A stretch of DNA of 64,000 nucleotides, taken from positions 1 through 64,000 of the forward strand of contig CACEKJ010000003.1 of assembly GCA_902560045.1 (NCBI GenBank). Direction: 5' to 3'. The notes beneath the pieces were generated by a model. The model did no database searches and had not been told where the DNA came from. It saw only the letters and a program-made list of their open reading frames with translations. Shown here one piece after another: positions 20,379 through 29,679 of the stretch; position 1 is the first letter of the stretch, and each line of letters starts with the position of its first letter. Source of the DNA: an uncultured Bacteroidota bacterium. Its GTDB lineage: Bacteria; Bacteroidota; Bacteroidia; Flavobacteriales; Flavobacteriaceae. The translations under genes were made by a program, and so were the position numbers.

Positions 20379-22889
20379 TTAATTTCTAAACTGTTCTAGA
20401 TTTTTATGAATTTGAATCGTTTTATAATTATCTGATGATATCACAAAAAACGAATCTGCCTGAATGTTGATGGTTTTTTCTAATCGTTCCGAAAGCCCGA
20501 AGCTTCCATCATAACTTTTTAATCCATGAACAATAACAAATGTAACAATATTATTGTAAAAATCTTCAGAAACCCTCAAATCTAAAAAGTCAACCCCATC
20601 AATATATTGTTGAAGATCATTCAGTTGCTGAGAAATTTTGTCATTTTCATCTTTTTCAAAGACATATACGATTTTATAATTTTCTGATAGCTTATTCTCT
20701 TTAAATTCATCATTTTTAATTTGAGGTAGAACTTCGTTTAAAATACGTTCAGCTTCTTTTCCTTCTAGAGTAACGGAATAGTTTAGTTTTATAAATTGTA
20801 AAGCCTTTTCATATTCTTTAAATCCATAAACTCTTGCTATTGCAAGTGATTTTAAAAATTCTAATTTTGAAACCACTGGCTCACCGCTAAATGAAATTAT
20901 ATTTTCTTCACACTTGGAAATTACCTCAGCATACTTTTCATTTTCATATAATTGGTAAATACTTTCATATATTAATTTAAAATCTTGATCACTATTTATC
21001 GTTGCATTTGGATCTAATAAGATAGATGCATATTTTGAGTCTGAGTGATTGTTTATGATATCATCTTTAAATTTATTTGCCGTTTCTGTAGAGCCTAGCA
21101 TCATCCAGTTTTTGTAAATAAAGAATTTAGCAGGCGGTATTAAATTAATCTTTGGATTGTTTTCTAGTAAATCATATAACCTATTATTTGATATTTCATA
21201 TTCCTGAAATTGGTCTTTGTAAATAGAGCCTAGCCTAAAATATGCATCATTTCTCAGGTTTCTAAGACTATCTATTTGAATGGTGTCTTTTGGGATAAGT
21301 CCAATATAATATGCCGCTGAAAGCAGACTATCATTGTCAATATTTTTTGAAGTTTCTGAAATGTTTTTGTCAGAAGAATCTTTAGTTGTAATTGACCACC
21401 TCCAATTATCGGCTAATCGCCTATCTCCCCAACTGTTTTTAAAATCAGATTTGCCGTAAGCTACAGCCGTAGAATTATAAAAATAGAACAAACCTTCATC
21501 CGTTTCAGAAAAAGTGCTTAACGTATTCAAGGATCCAAAATTTTTACTTTTCTTTTTTTCTTTTTTTTGAGCTTCCTTTATTTTTTTAATATAGTTGTTA
21601 AAATATACTTCTCTTTTTTTCTCCGGCATTTCGATTAAATTAATTATACTATCCAGACTAGAGGAAATTTTTTCATAATATATCAAATCGTTTAAGTTTT
21701 CTCGTTTTCTTTTTATTTTTCTAAATTCTCTAGACTTTTTGCCTAATTGCGTTAAGGTGCTGTCATAATACTGCCCTGCTTCTAAGTAATTTTTCTTTCT
21801 AAAATTTAGTTCAGCTAATTCGTTATAGTTTTTGGCAATTAAAAATTCCTCTTCTGAATCTGATCGAAGTGATTTATTAAAGAAATTAATTGCAGTTGAA
21901 TCTGTTATTGTAAAACCTGATTTATCATCATTTAATAATTCTCCTTTTTTCAAGTTTAACATGGCAATTTGATGAAAAATAATATCTAGATAGTTGTTGT
22001 TTTCAAAATTTTCTGTGAGTAATTGTAGTTCAGCAATTGAATTGTCAATTGAGTCCGATACCATGGTTCTTTTGATATAAGAATTAATGTAAAAATCTCT
22101 TGGTATTTTTCTGTGTAAATCAATAATTTCAGAATAGATTGAATAAGCAGTGTCCTGAATAGAAAGTTCCTGATATAATTGAGCTAATAAAAACTTTCTT
22201 CTCGTGTTTAGCAAAAGATCTTTTTGTTTAAAAACTGATTTTTTTAAGTAAAAAAGCGAACTGTCTAACTTTTTTGTGTTTATAAATGCTTGAGCTATAT
22301 AAGAATTTGCAAGATACCTTTCTTCTTTTGAGAGGTTCTGCTCTTCTAAAAGTTCTTTTAAATTATCTATAGCATAATTATTCTGATCAATTCTTATATG
22401 AACTTTTTCTTTCCAAATTTTAACCTCATTAATGAGTTCACTGGTTGGATATTTGTATAATATGTAATTGAATGCCTCAAGTGCAGGAATAAATCTGTTA
22501 TCAAAATATCTCGATTTTCCAAGTAACAAGTATGCCTCATCCATAACTGGATTTTTTTCTTTTCCTTCTACATTCATGGAATGCTTTTGAATTGCGAGAG
22601 TGGCCTTTTCCTCAGCCCTTGTAAAATTTGTTTCCCTTTCCTGATCAAAATCAACGTTAAAATATTTGAATTTTTCTATAGGAATTAGTTCCCAAAAATT
22701 TTCTTTCTCTCTGGTATCTAGTTCGTTTAATCCTGAGGAAAAAAGATTATTTCCGTTAAACAGATAATTATAAGTTGTGGTAATTGAATGAAATTTTTTA
22801 TTTAAAAATTTGTCTTTTTTCCTTGAACAGCCCACAACCATGAGGATCAAACAGGAAAATAAAAAAGTATTTAGTCTTAGCTTTTTCAA
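20379..22889 (-). CDS. porW: PorW/SprE-like TPR lipoprotein (type IX secretion, gliding)
   Basis: 836 aa. Lipoprotein signal MKKLRLNTFLFSCLILMVVGC with lipobox VVGC (C21), then multiple tetratricopeptide repeats. The length, tryptophan-rich middle (NSWGDRRLADNWRWS) and position beside bactofilin and atp genes fit SprE/PorW, needed for gliding and type IX secretion. TTG start. A distal -7 element and an inverted repeat lie in its leader. Confidence 0.8.
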   Translation of the reverse strand: MKKLRLNTFLFSCLILMVVGCSRKKDKFLNKKFHSITTTYNYLFNGNNLFSSGLNELDTREKENFWELIPIEKFKYFNVDFDQERETNFTRAEEKATLAIQKHSMNVEGKEKNPVMDEAYLLLGKSRYFDNRFIPALEAFNYILYKYPTSELINEVKIWKEKVHIRIDQNNYAIDNLKELLEEQNLSKEERYLANSYIAQAFINTKKLDSSLFYLKKSVFKQKDLLLNTRRKFLLAQLYQELSIQDTAYSIYSEIIDLHRKIPRDFYINSYIKRTMVSDSIDNSIAELQLLTENFENNNYLDIIFHQIAMLNLKKGELLNDDKSGFTITDSTAINFFNKSLRSDSEEEFLIAKNYNELAELNFRKKNYLEAGQYYDSTLTQLGKKSREFRKIKRKRENLNDLIYYEKISSSLDSIINLIEMPEKKREVYFNNYIKKIKEAQKKEKKKSKNFGSLNTLSTFSETDEGLFYFYNSTAVAYGKSDFKNSWGDRRLADNWRWSITTKDSSDKNISETSKNIDNDSLLSAAYYIGLIPKDTIQIDSLRNLRNDAYFRLGSIYKDQFQEYEISNNRLYDLLENNPKINLIPPAKFFIYKNWMMLGSTETANKFKDDIINNHSDSKYASILLDPNATINSDQDFKLIYESIYQLYENEKYAEVISKCEENIISFSGEPVVSKLEFLKSLAIARVYGFKEYEKALQFIKLNYSVTLEGKEAERILNEVLPQIKNDEFKENKLSENYKIVYVFEKDENDKISQQLNDLQQYIDGVDFLDLRVSEDFYNNIVTFVIVHGLKSYDGSFGLSERLEKTINIQADSFFVISSDNYKTIQIHKNLEQFRN

Positions 22890-22918
22890 TTGAAATAAAT
22901 AGTATAATAATAAAACAG

Positions 22919-22936
22919 AATATCATCACTGATATT
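22919..22936. repeat. Inverted repeat in the porW leader
   Basis: AATATCA-TCAC-TGATATT, a perfect 7-bp inverted repeat with a 4-nt loop, about 30 nt before the porW start and downstream of its candidate promoter. Could be a small hairpin or operator; no known regulator site recognised. Confidence 0.3.
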
Positions 22937-22945
22937 GTGCAAGAG

Positions 22946-22953
22946 CAAAAATA
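22946..22953 (-). promoter_or_regulatory. Candidate -7 promoter element for porW
   Basis: Minus strand TATTTTTG matches TAnnTTTG, 56 nt before the porW start in the 121-bp porW/ferredoxin spacer. Confidence 0.35.
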
Positions 22954-23010
22954 GACATCTTTTTAATATGATAGGGAAATTAATTAAATTCGCGTTATAA
23001 ATAATAATTA

Positions 23011-23295
23011 TTGGATTCTATTAAAATTACATTCAAAGTTGACGGTCTAGAAACTACAGTTGAGGGGGATAAAAATAAAACACTCCTGGATACTGCTTTG
23101 GAAAATGATATTGATGCGCCTTATTCTTGTAAAGGAGGGGCTTGTGCAACTTGTATAGGGCGTTTAAAAAGCGGAACTGTAGAGCTTGAACAAAATTATA
23201 TTTTAACCGATGGAGAAATCGAAGATGGCCTGATTATTACCTGTCAAGCTTACCCTACTTCTAACGAGCTATTTTTAGATATTGACGATAATTAA
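23011..23295 (+). CDS. 2Fe-2S ferredoxin
   Basis: 94-aa plant-type ferredoxin with the cluster ligands in PYSCKGGACATCIGRL and a distal cysteine in LIITCQAYP. Resembles the ferredoxin domain of PaaE-type reductases but stands alone. TTG at 23011 is the first usable start (in-frame stop two codons upstream). Its stop shares TTAA with the convergent GT9 stop. Confidence 0.93.
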   Translation: MDSIKITFKVDGLETTVEGDKNKTLLDTALENDIDAPYSCKGGACATCIGRLKSGTVELEQNYILTDGEIEDGLIITCQAYPTSNELFLDIDDN

Positions 23296-24305
23296 ATTAC
23301 TTGTTTAATTCTTTTTATTACTTCTTCCACCTTTATGTCGTTTATGGAATCAATATATTCGTTAGGACATTTTGCGCCATAAATACTAACTGGAATCCTA
23401 GGATATTTTTCTAAACTAGGGGTTATTGAATTTTGCTCAGATTGACCAAAAGCTGCATAGCCTAAACAGGGGTGTGTTGCTCCCCAAATTGAAATGACAT
23501 TTATGCCAAAAAGTGAAGCTATATGTCCATTTGCTGAGTCCATTGAAACCATCAAATCAAGGTTTGACATGATAGTCATCTGTTCACTCAAAACTACTTT
23601 TCCTGCAATTGAGTAAACATTATCTTTTTGTTGGGCTACTTTTTCCAATCTTCTTTGTTCATCACCAGGGGCACCAAATAAAATCACACAAAATTTATCG
23701 CTAATTGAATTGATAATTTTTAAAATGTTTTCCATTGAATATTCTTTGCAAGAATGCTTTGCAAAAGGAGCTATACCAATCATTTTTTTTGAGTTTAAGA
23801 AGCTATAGTTTTTGTTTCTAATTTCTAATTTCTTGTATGGTTTAAATTGCTTTAGATCTAATGTCATTTCTAAGCTTGAGAATACATCTGCATATCTTTG
23901 ATGCATGCTTTTTAATTTTTTTCTTCCAGTTCCATTAATAATTCTTTTCTTCTCCGCTCTGCCCTTGTCAATTTTAAAAAAAGGGGTTTTAAAAAGATTA
24001 AATGGATTTATTAAAGTCTTAATAATTTTTGTCCTTAAAACATTGTGAAGATCAATAATATAATCCACTTTAAGTCTTGTTATTTCAACAGTAATAGAAA
24101 ATAATCCTAAAATATTTTTGTGTTTATTTTCGAAGAATAGAAAATTAATGTTTGGAATTTGATTAAACAATTCAGAAAAAAAAACAGTTGTAAGTATTGT
24201 TATTTTCGTGTTTGGATATTTTTTTCTGAGAACACTGATAACAGGAACGGTCATGGCTACATCCCCAAATGAAGAAAGTCTTATTATTAAAATGTGTTTA
24301 TTCAA
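23292..24305 (-). CDS. Glycosyltransferase family 9 (heptosyltransferase-like)
   Basis: 337 aa, GT-B fold. LIIRLSSFGDVAMTVPVISVL is the GT9 N-terminus; VSMDSANGHIASLFGINVISIWG is the donor-site region. Likely adds a heptose or related sugar to lipopolysaccharide core. TTG start. Clustered with DUF6165, which often accompanies such genes. Confidence 0.9.
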   Translation of the reverse strand: MNKHILIIRLSSFGDVAMTVPVISVLRKKYPNTKITILTTVFFSELFNQIPNINFLFFENKHKNILGLFSITVEITRLKVDYIIDLHNVLRTKIIKTLINPFNLFKTPFFKIDKGRAEKKRIINGTGRKKLKSMHQRYADVFSSLEMTLDLKQFKPYKKLEIRNKNYSFLNSKKMIGIAPFAKHSCKEYSMENILKIINSISDKFCVILFGAPGDEQRRLEKVAQQKDNVYSIAGKVVLSEQMTIMSNLDLMVSMDSANGHIASLFGINVISIWGATHPCLGYAAFGQSEQNSITPSLEKYPRIPVSIYGAKCPNEYIDSINDIKVEEVIKRIKQVI

Positions 24306-24346
24306 ATTCTCTGTCTTGAATCATATTTAACTAATCTTAAAATATA

Positions 24347-24733
24347 TTATTCATAATCTTCGTAGGATTTTTCTTCAATAAACCCTGATCCTGTTAATAT
24401 ATTTATTTGCTTTTTAACATCACTTCTTTTGTCATTAGTGAAATATACAGCCCTGGCTAATTCAACAAATTTTTCACCAAAATTTTTATTCTTTTCGCAT
24501 TCTCTAATGTCATCTTCAATTTTCCATAGTTCGCTGTTGATAAGCGCTAGTTCTTTATATTTGATTAGTAACTCGTCTTTGAATTTTTCAAACAATAATT
24601 TGGCTAATGGGCTCAACTCATTAAATTCTTTTTTAACATTAATAAGCTTTTTGTCATCACTAATATTTGACATCTTTAATTCTAGGATTGTGAGTTTGTC
24701 TAGTAATTCGCCATTTGATACTTCAACTTTCAT
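24347..24733 (-). CDS. DUF6165 family protein
   Basis: 128-aa soluble, helical protein. The blocks VEVSNGELLDKLTILELKM, IEDDIRECEKNKNFGEKFVELARAVYFTND and the tail EEKSYEDYE fit DUF6165. No known activity. It lies between GT9 and DUF6427 on the same strand and is often near surface-glycan genes, so a glycosylation link is plausible. Confidence 0.75.
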   Translation of the reverse strand: MKVEVSNGELLDKLTILELKMSNISDDKKLINVKKEFNELSPLAKLLFEKFKDELLIKYKELALINSELWKIEDDIRECEKNKNFGEKFVELARAVYFTNDKRSDVKKQINILTGSGFIEEKSYEDYE

Positions 24734-24750
24734 TTTTGTATTTTTTAAAA

Positions 24751-25644
24751 TTAAAAAGAAAAAGAGTTAAACAAAATAGCTAAAACAATAACCAATTCAA
24801 AAAACAAACTTCTTCTTAAATGAGAAATAATTCTTATCAAAGTTACCAGAAATGGGAAGAACAAAAAAATTGTATAATCTTCGATTATAAAAATCATTAC
24901 AATTGAATTCATATAAAATATTAAAAGAAAAGAATTTTTTAACCTCTCATGTAGATTGTTTCCAAAATATTTAAACACATATAATAAGAATACAAGAAGC
25001 GAAATTGACGGAAATAAAATTTGTGGAAAAGTAAGATTAGGGCATTCAGAACATTTTTGAAATTCTAAAATAAATGAGTCTAAAGTTTCAACCAAATAAT
25101 CGAAGTTAAATGAAAAAATTGAGCTTAAACTAGTAAATAAAATTGCAATAAGTAATATAGAGATATAACCAGCAAAAAATTGTAATATGGTTTTAAGGTC
25201 AAGTTTATAAAAGGTATATATACCAAAAAATATAGTAGCCAAAAAAATAAAATTCACGGGGTTTAATATTGTAGAGAGTGAAAACCAAAAGCCAATATCA
25301 AACAGCTTTTTATTTGTCTTTTTAAGAGTTTTAAGGCTGTAAATTTTTCTTACAGAAAGCAGTAAAGTCAAATAAGAAAGTATAGTGAGAGAATTAAGTT
25401 GTGTTTTATAAATAAATCCGCTAAAAATAATTAGACCCAAAGTAGTGTATTGATTATTTTTTAAAATAGAGTTTTTAGAAATTATAAAAATTGATAGTAA
25501 AAAAATGAAAATAAGAAGAATTGACGAATATAAAATATCGAAAGAAAATTCGTCAATTTTCAATATAAGCATTATTGCTATTGACAAAAGAAAAGAAACT
25601 ATTAATTGAGGTAGTTTTGTAAATTTAAAAAATCTGATTATCAT
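24751..25644 (-). CDS. DUF6427-type polytopic membrane protein
   Basis: 297 aa with about nine hydrophobic helices and almost no soluble loops. Position next to DUF6341 and purD matches the flavobacterial DUF6427 family. No catalytic motif is visible; function unknown. Confidence 0.65.
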   Translation of the reverse strand: MIIRFFKFTKLPQLIVSFLLSIAIMLILKIDEFSFDILYSSILLIFIFLLSIFIISKNSILKNNQYTTLGLIIFSGFIYKTQLNSLTILSYLTLLLSVRKIYSLKTLKKTNKKLFDIGFWFSLSTILNPVNFIFLATIFFGIYTFYKLDLKTILQFFAGYISILLIAILFTSLSSIFSFNFDYLVETLDSFILEFQKCSECPNLTFPQILFPSISLLVFLLYVFKYFGNNLHERLKNSFLLIFYMNSIVMIFIIEDYTIFLFFPFLVTLIRIISHLRRSLFFELVIVLAILFNSFSF

Positions 25645-25655
25645 GTAAAGATTTG

Positions 25656-25663
25656 TATATTTG
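25656..25663 (+). promoter_or_regulatory. Candidate -7 promoter element for the DUF6341 gene
   Basis: TATATTTG, exact TAnnTTTG, 22 nt before the ATG at 25686. Confidence 0.45.
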
Positions 25664-25685
25664 CAAAGTAAATAATTTATAATTA

Positions 25686-25913
25686 ATGAAAGAGTTCTTT
25701 TACGGCATTGAAAATCTATTTGTTAACTATTTTTTTATTCCATTTGATGCACTTAGGGAAATAGGAGATTATAACTGGTGGCTAGCAAATATTATGGCCT
25801 GGATTTTCATAACAATTGGTATGGTTGCATTCACTTATTGGATGATTCAACTAAAAAAGTTTGACGATAATAACGAAGAAGATAAGACTATAACCGCTCA
25901 CGATTATTTATAG
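25686..25913 (+). CDS. DUF6341-type small membrane protein
   Basis: 75 aa: amphipathic N-terminus (MKEFFYGIENLFVNYFFIPFDALREI), one or two membrane helices (ANIMAWIFITIGMVAFTYWMIQL) and an acidic tail ending TAHDYL. Matches the DUF6341 pattern found beside DUF6427/purD in flavobacteria. Function unknown. Own promoter; overlaps the convergent purD end by 6 bp. Confidence 0.75.
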   Translation: MKEFFYGIENLFVNYFFIPFDALREIGDYNWWLANIMAWIFITIGMVAFTYWMIQLKKFDDNNEEDKTITAHDYL

Positions 25914-27179
25914 GTCAAACCCAATGTCTTTTCTATAATTCATGTTTTTGAAGTTTATTTTTTTAATCGAATTATAGGATTTTTGCAAAGCTAATTCAAT
26001 TGTTTCAGCTGATGAGCTTACTGCCAAAACCCTTCCTCCGGAAGTCACAATTTTATTATCTTTTTTAATTGCACCTGCATGGAATACTGTTGAGTCACTT
26101 ACTGTTTGTAATCCAAAAATCTCTTGGTTTTTTTCATATTTCTCAGGGTATCCTCCAGAGACTAAAAATACGGTTACTGCTGGATACTTATCAATAACAA
26201 GATTTTGATCTTCTAAGTTACCGTTATTTACAGAAATTAAAAGATCCAAAAAATCCGATTTTATTCTAGGCAAAACAGCTTCTGTTTCTGGATCTCCCAT
26301 CCTAACATTATATTCTATAACATATGGCTCATCGTCAACTTTAATTAAGCCGAAAAATATAAATCCTTGATATTCAATTTCATCCTTTTTTAACCCCTCT
26401 ATTGTTGGTTTGATAACTTTATTTTCGATTTTATTTAATAATTCTGAAGACAAAAATGGTGGTGGTGAAACAGCTCCCATGCCTCCTGTATTCAGGCCTG
26501 TATCTCCTTCACCTATTCTTTTATAATCCTTAGCGCTGGGAAATAACTTATATGTTTCCCCATCGGTTAGGACAAAGCAGCTTAATTCAATTCCGTCTAA
26601 AAACTCTTCAATCACAACACTACTACTGGCTTTTCCAAATTTTGAGTTGATAAGCATCTCGTGAATTAAATTTTTTGCCTCATTTGCATTATCAATAATT
26701 AAAACTCCTTTTCCTGCTGCAAGCCCATCTGCCTTTAATACGTAGGGGGGCTTCATATGATCAATATATTCATAAGCATTTTCAATATTTTCAGCGGTAA
26801 ATGTTTCATGTTTCGCTGTGGGAATATTATGTCTATTTAAAAACTGCTTAGCATAATCTTTACTACCTTCTAACTGAGCCGCTTCTTTTTTGGGTCCAAT
26901 TACAGACACATTAGATAGCTTGTCATTATTAGAGATGAAATCGTGAAAACCATTTACCAAAGGAACTTCGGGTCCAACCACAACCAATGATATTTTATGT
27001 TTAATTATAGCTGATTCAATATTGCTAAACTCGTCAACCTGAATATTAAGATTAGTAGCTAATTCCGATGTGCCAGAATTTCCTGGCGCAACAAAAAGAT
27101 TATTGCATAGAGGGCTTTGTTTTATTTTATGAGCAAAAGCATGCTCCCTACCACCCGATCCTAAAATAAGTACATTCAT
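25908..27179 (-). CDS. purD: Phosphoribosylamine--glycine ligase
   Basis: 423-aa ATP-grasp enzyme of purine synthesis that joins glycine to phosphoribosylamine. N-terminus MNVLILGSGGREHAFA, central KADGLAAGKGVLI and GDTGLNTGGMGAVSPPP and the PYVIEYNVRMGDPETE metal site are diagnostic. I use ATG 27179; the track TTG at 27188 overlaps the -7 promoter box and adds three residues before the nucleotide-binding strand. Confidence 0.97.
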   Translation of the reverse strand: MNVLILGSGGREHAFAHKIKQSPLCNNLFVAPGNSGTSELATNLNIQVDEFSNIESAIIKHKISLVVVGPEVPLVNGFHDFISNNDKLSNVSVIGPKKEAAQLEGSKDYAKQFLNRHNIPTAKHETFTAENIENAYEYIDHMKPPYVLKADGLAAGKGVLIIDNANEAKNLIHEMLINSKFGKASSSVVIEEFLDGIELSCFVLTDGETYKLFPSAKDYKRIGEGDTGLNTGGMGAVSPPPFLSSELLNKIENKVIKPTIEGLKKDEIEYQGFIFFGLIKVDDEPYVIEYNVRMGDPETEAVLPRIKSDFLDLLISVNNGNLEDQNLVIDKYPAVTVFLVSGGYPEKYEKNQEIFGLQTVSDSTVFHAGAIKKDNKIVTSGGRVLAVSSSAETIELALQKSYNSIKKINFKNMNYRKDIGFDL

Positions 27180-27185
27180 TGAGAT

Positions 27186-27193
27186 CAAAAATA
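27186..27193 (-). promoter_or_regulatory. Candidate -7 promoter element for purD
   Basis: Minus strand TATTTTTG, 6 nt before the preferred purD ATG; nearly leaderless. Confidence 0.45.
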
Positions 27194-27217
27194 AGATATT
27201 GACATTAAAAAAATATA

Positions 27218-28588
27218 TTAATAGGCTTTTTTCTCTCCTCTGATAACATTAATAACTGTTTCAATTATTATTTTGAGATCTAACATAAATGACCAATTTT
27301 CGATATAATAAATATCATACTTAATTCTATTAACAATATCGTGGTTTGTTTCTATTTCTCCTCTAAATCCTTTGGTTTGAGCCAGCCCAGTAATACCAGG
27401 CTTAACATAGTGTCTAACCATAAATTTGTCTATGGTTGACTTATACTTTTCATTTTCTTTTAGCATGTGGGGGCGTGGACCAACAACAGACATGTCGCCA
27501 ACAAGGACATTAAAAAATTGCGGCAATTCATCGATGCTATATTTTCTTAAATATTTACCAATACCTGTAACCCTATAATCATTTTTCGTAGCCTGGCTGG
27601 TATTTGCTTCCTTGTTCAATTTCATTGACCTAAACTTGTAACACCAAAACTCTTTAAAATTATATCCGTTTCTTTTTTGTTTAAAAAAAACAGGTCCTTT
27701 TGAATTTATTTTAATAACAATAGCTAACAAGGGAATTAGCCATGATAACAACAAAACTAAAACCAAAGTTGAAAATAATATATCAAAAGTTCTTTTTATA
27801 AAGCTGTTAAAATTATCTTCTAAATGGATGGTTCTTAGAGACAAAACGGGGATGAGTCCGTAGTTTTGGTATGACAATTTTTTAGAATATATTTTTCCGT
27901 AAGATGGTATGTATTTTACTTCTTTTAAATTACTTTCTGAAAAATTAGTTATTTCATTAATTATTTGAGGATCTACTGTGCTCAAGCAGCAATAAACCTC
28001 ATCAATAGACTCCTCTAAAATATAGCTACATATTGTACTAAGGTTTAAATTTTTTGACTCAAATATTTTCTTTAGTTTAAATCCTGCTTCTTTTTTAGTA
28101 TTAAAATATTCCTGTAAGTTTTCAGCTTGTAATCCTGAGCCAATAATTATTGTTTTTCGATAATTGCCCCCAAATACTACCCTAAATTTTAAGAGTAAAT
28201 AATAGACAACGAATTTAAATGATGCAACAATTCCTATTACTAAAGTTGAAATTATTATTGTCTGATTTGCAGAAAACAAAGGGTGTGCTGGAGTTAAAAA
28301 TTCTGTTGATTCAAAAAAGCCTATCAACGCAAAAAGAACAAGAGTAAAAACAAAGTATTGCTTAAAGATTAAAGTAAATATTTTAATTTCAGGTGTGAAT
28401 CTGTAAATCTTATAAAAATTTGTAGATGCAGAAATTACCATCCAGGCCAAAGATGCTAATATCGAAAAATAAAGTCCTTTATTTTCAAAATTAAAATGGT
28501 AAAGAATAACAAGGTTCACAATTACTAAATCATACAGGCTTAGTATTGGGCGTATAAATCTTGAAAATCTTCCTTTTTTCTTTTTCAT
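27218..28588 (-). CDS. Undecaprenyl-phosphate sugar phosphotransferase (WcaJ/WbaP family)
   Basis: 456 aa. Four or five N-terminal membrane helices, a nucleotide-binding-like middle domain, then the bacterial sugar transferase domain (KRTFDILFSTLVLVL, PVFFKQKRNGYNFKEFWCYKFRSM, DELPQFFNVLVGDMSVVGPRPHM). It transfers the first sugar-1-phosphate to undecaprenyl phosphate, so it probably starts repeat-unit assembly for the adjacent cluster. Overlaps the GT4 gene by 4 bp. Confidence 0.93.
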   Translation of the reverse strand: MKKKKGRFSRFIRPILSLYDLVIVNLVILYHFNFENKGLYFSILASLAWMVISASTNFYKIYRFTPEIKIFTLIFKQYFVFTLVLFALIGFFESTEFLTPAHPLFSANQTIIISTLVIGIVASFKFVVYYLLLKFRVVFGGNYRKTIIIGSGLQAENLQEYFNTKKEAGFKLKKIFESKNLNLSTICSYILEESIDEVYCCLSTVDPQIINEITNFSESNLKEVKYIPSYGKIYSKKLSYQNYGLIPVLSLRTIHLEDNFNSFIKRTFDILFSTLVLVLLLSWLIPLLAIVIKINSKGPVFFKQKRNGYNFKEFWCYKFRSMKLNKEANTSQATKNDYRVTGIGKYLRKYSIDELPQFFNVLVGDMSVVGPRPHMLKENEKYKSTIDKFMVRHYVKPGITGLAQTKGFRGEIETNHDIVNRIKYDIYYIENWSFMLDLKIIIETVINVIRGEKKAY

Positions 28589-29679
28589 TTCAGATTATGT
28601 AATCTTATTTTATCTTGAACAAATTTTTTAAAGTTATTCATAAATACATCTTCAGAAAATTGTTTCGAGTGTCTGCTGATCAATTCGTAATCAAATTCAA
28701 CTTTTTTAAAACGTCTTAATGATTCTAAAATTGCATCTGAAGTTTGAAATTTAAAAAGTATGCCCGTCTTACCGTCTATCACTGTTTCGGCAACTCCCCC
28801 CCCATTAAACCCAATTACTGGTGTGCCACACGACTGAGCCTCCACAGGCGCAATCCCAAAATCTTCTATACCTGCATGAATAAAAGCTTTTGCTTTACTA
28901 ACTAGCTCATTAACTTTTTTTGCATTTGAATAATCAAAAAATACAATATTAGAATTGGCTTTTTTTACTAATGTTTTTTTCATAGATCCGTCACCTACAA
29001 CATATAGTATTTCATCCGTTTTGTTAAATGCATCAACAATTAAATCTACCCTTTTATAAGGCTCCAGCCTTGCCGTTGTAATAAAATAATTTGACTTATT
29101 CTTTTGAAGTTTAAATAGTTTGGTGTCAACCGGTGGGTAGATAACATGACTATCTAAATTATATGTTTTTTTAATCCATTTTTTAACAAATAGTGAATTA
29201 GAAATAATATAGTCTGGTCTCTTTGATTGATAAATATCAATTTTTTTTAGGCAGTTTAAAAGAGGAGACAAAATTAATCTTTGCCACTTTTTGAAATAAA
29301 TGTTTTCTGTATCCCATATATACCTTTGATTTCTAGCTTGATAATAACATATGTGAAGTTGTCCCTCGTTCTTTTTAAACCCCTTAGCAACAGCAAAAGA
29401 GGAAGATATAATTAAGCTTTTTCCTTTGGCTATTTTAAATCTCGAAATAAAAAAAGGGAATAGAAAAAATAAATATCTAAAATTTGATTTAAGGGATTTT
29501 AAGGCTGATTCTATTATAGGAATATTTTTATTTTGAAATACTTTAGACTGATCAGCATTTGACATATTGTTTAAAAGAGTATAGCATTTGTCAAATTCGT
29601 AGCATTTATTAAGAACGCTAAGAACCCTTTCAGCACCGCCATATTTATCAAGCCAATCAGCTACTAATATTTTTTTCAT
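28585..29679 (-). CDS. Glycosyltransferase family 4
   Basis: 364-aa GT-B enzyme. The Rossmann-like N-terminus (ADWLDKYGGAERVLSVL) and the retaining E-x7-E motif in EDFGIAPVEAQSCGTPVIGF with GGGVAETVIDGKTGILF mark GT4. Donor sugar cannot be read from sequence. Overlaps the neighbouring O-antigen ligase-like gene by 23 bp. Confidence 0.92.
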   Translation of the reverse strand: MKKILVADWLDKYGGAERVLSVLNKCYEFDKCYTLLNNMSNADQSKVFQNKNIPIIESALKSLKSNFRYLFFLFPFFISRFKIAKGKSLIISSSFAVAKGFKKNEGQLHICYYQARNQRYIWDTENIYFKKWQRLILSPLLNCLKKIDIYQSKRPDYIISNSLFVKKWIKKTYNLDSHVIYPPVDTKLFKLQKNKSNYFITTARLEPYKRVDLIVDAFNKTDEILYVVGDGSMKKTLVKKANSNIVFFDYSNAKKVNELVSKAKAFIHAGIEDFGIAPVEAQSCGTPVIGFNGGGVAETVIDGKTGILFKFQTSDAILESLRRFKKVEFDYELISRHSKQFSEDVFMNNFKKFVQDKIRLHNLK

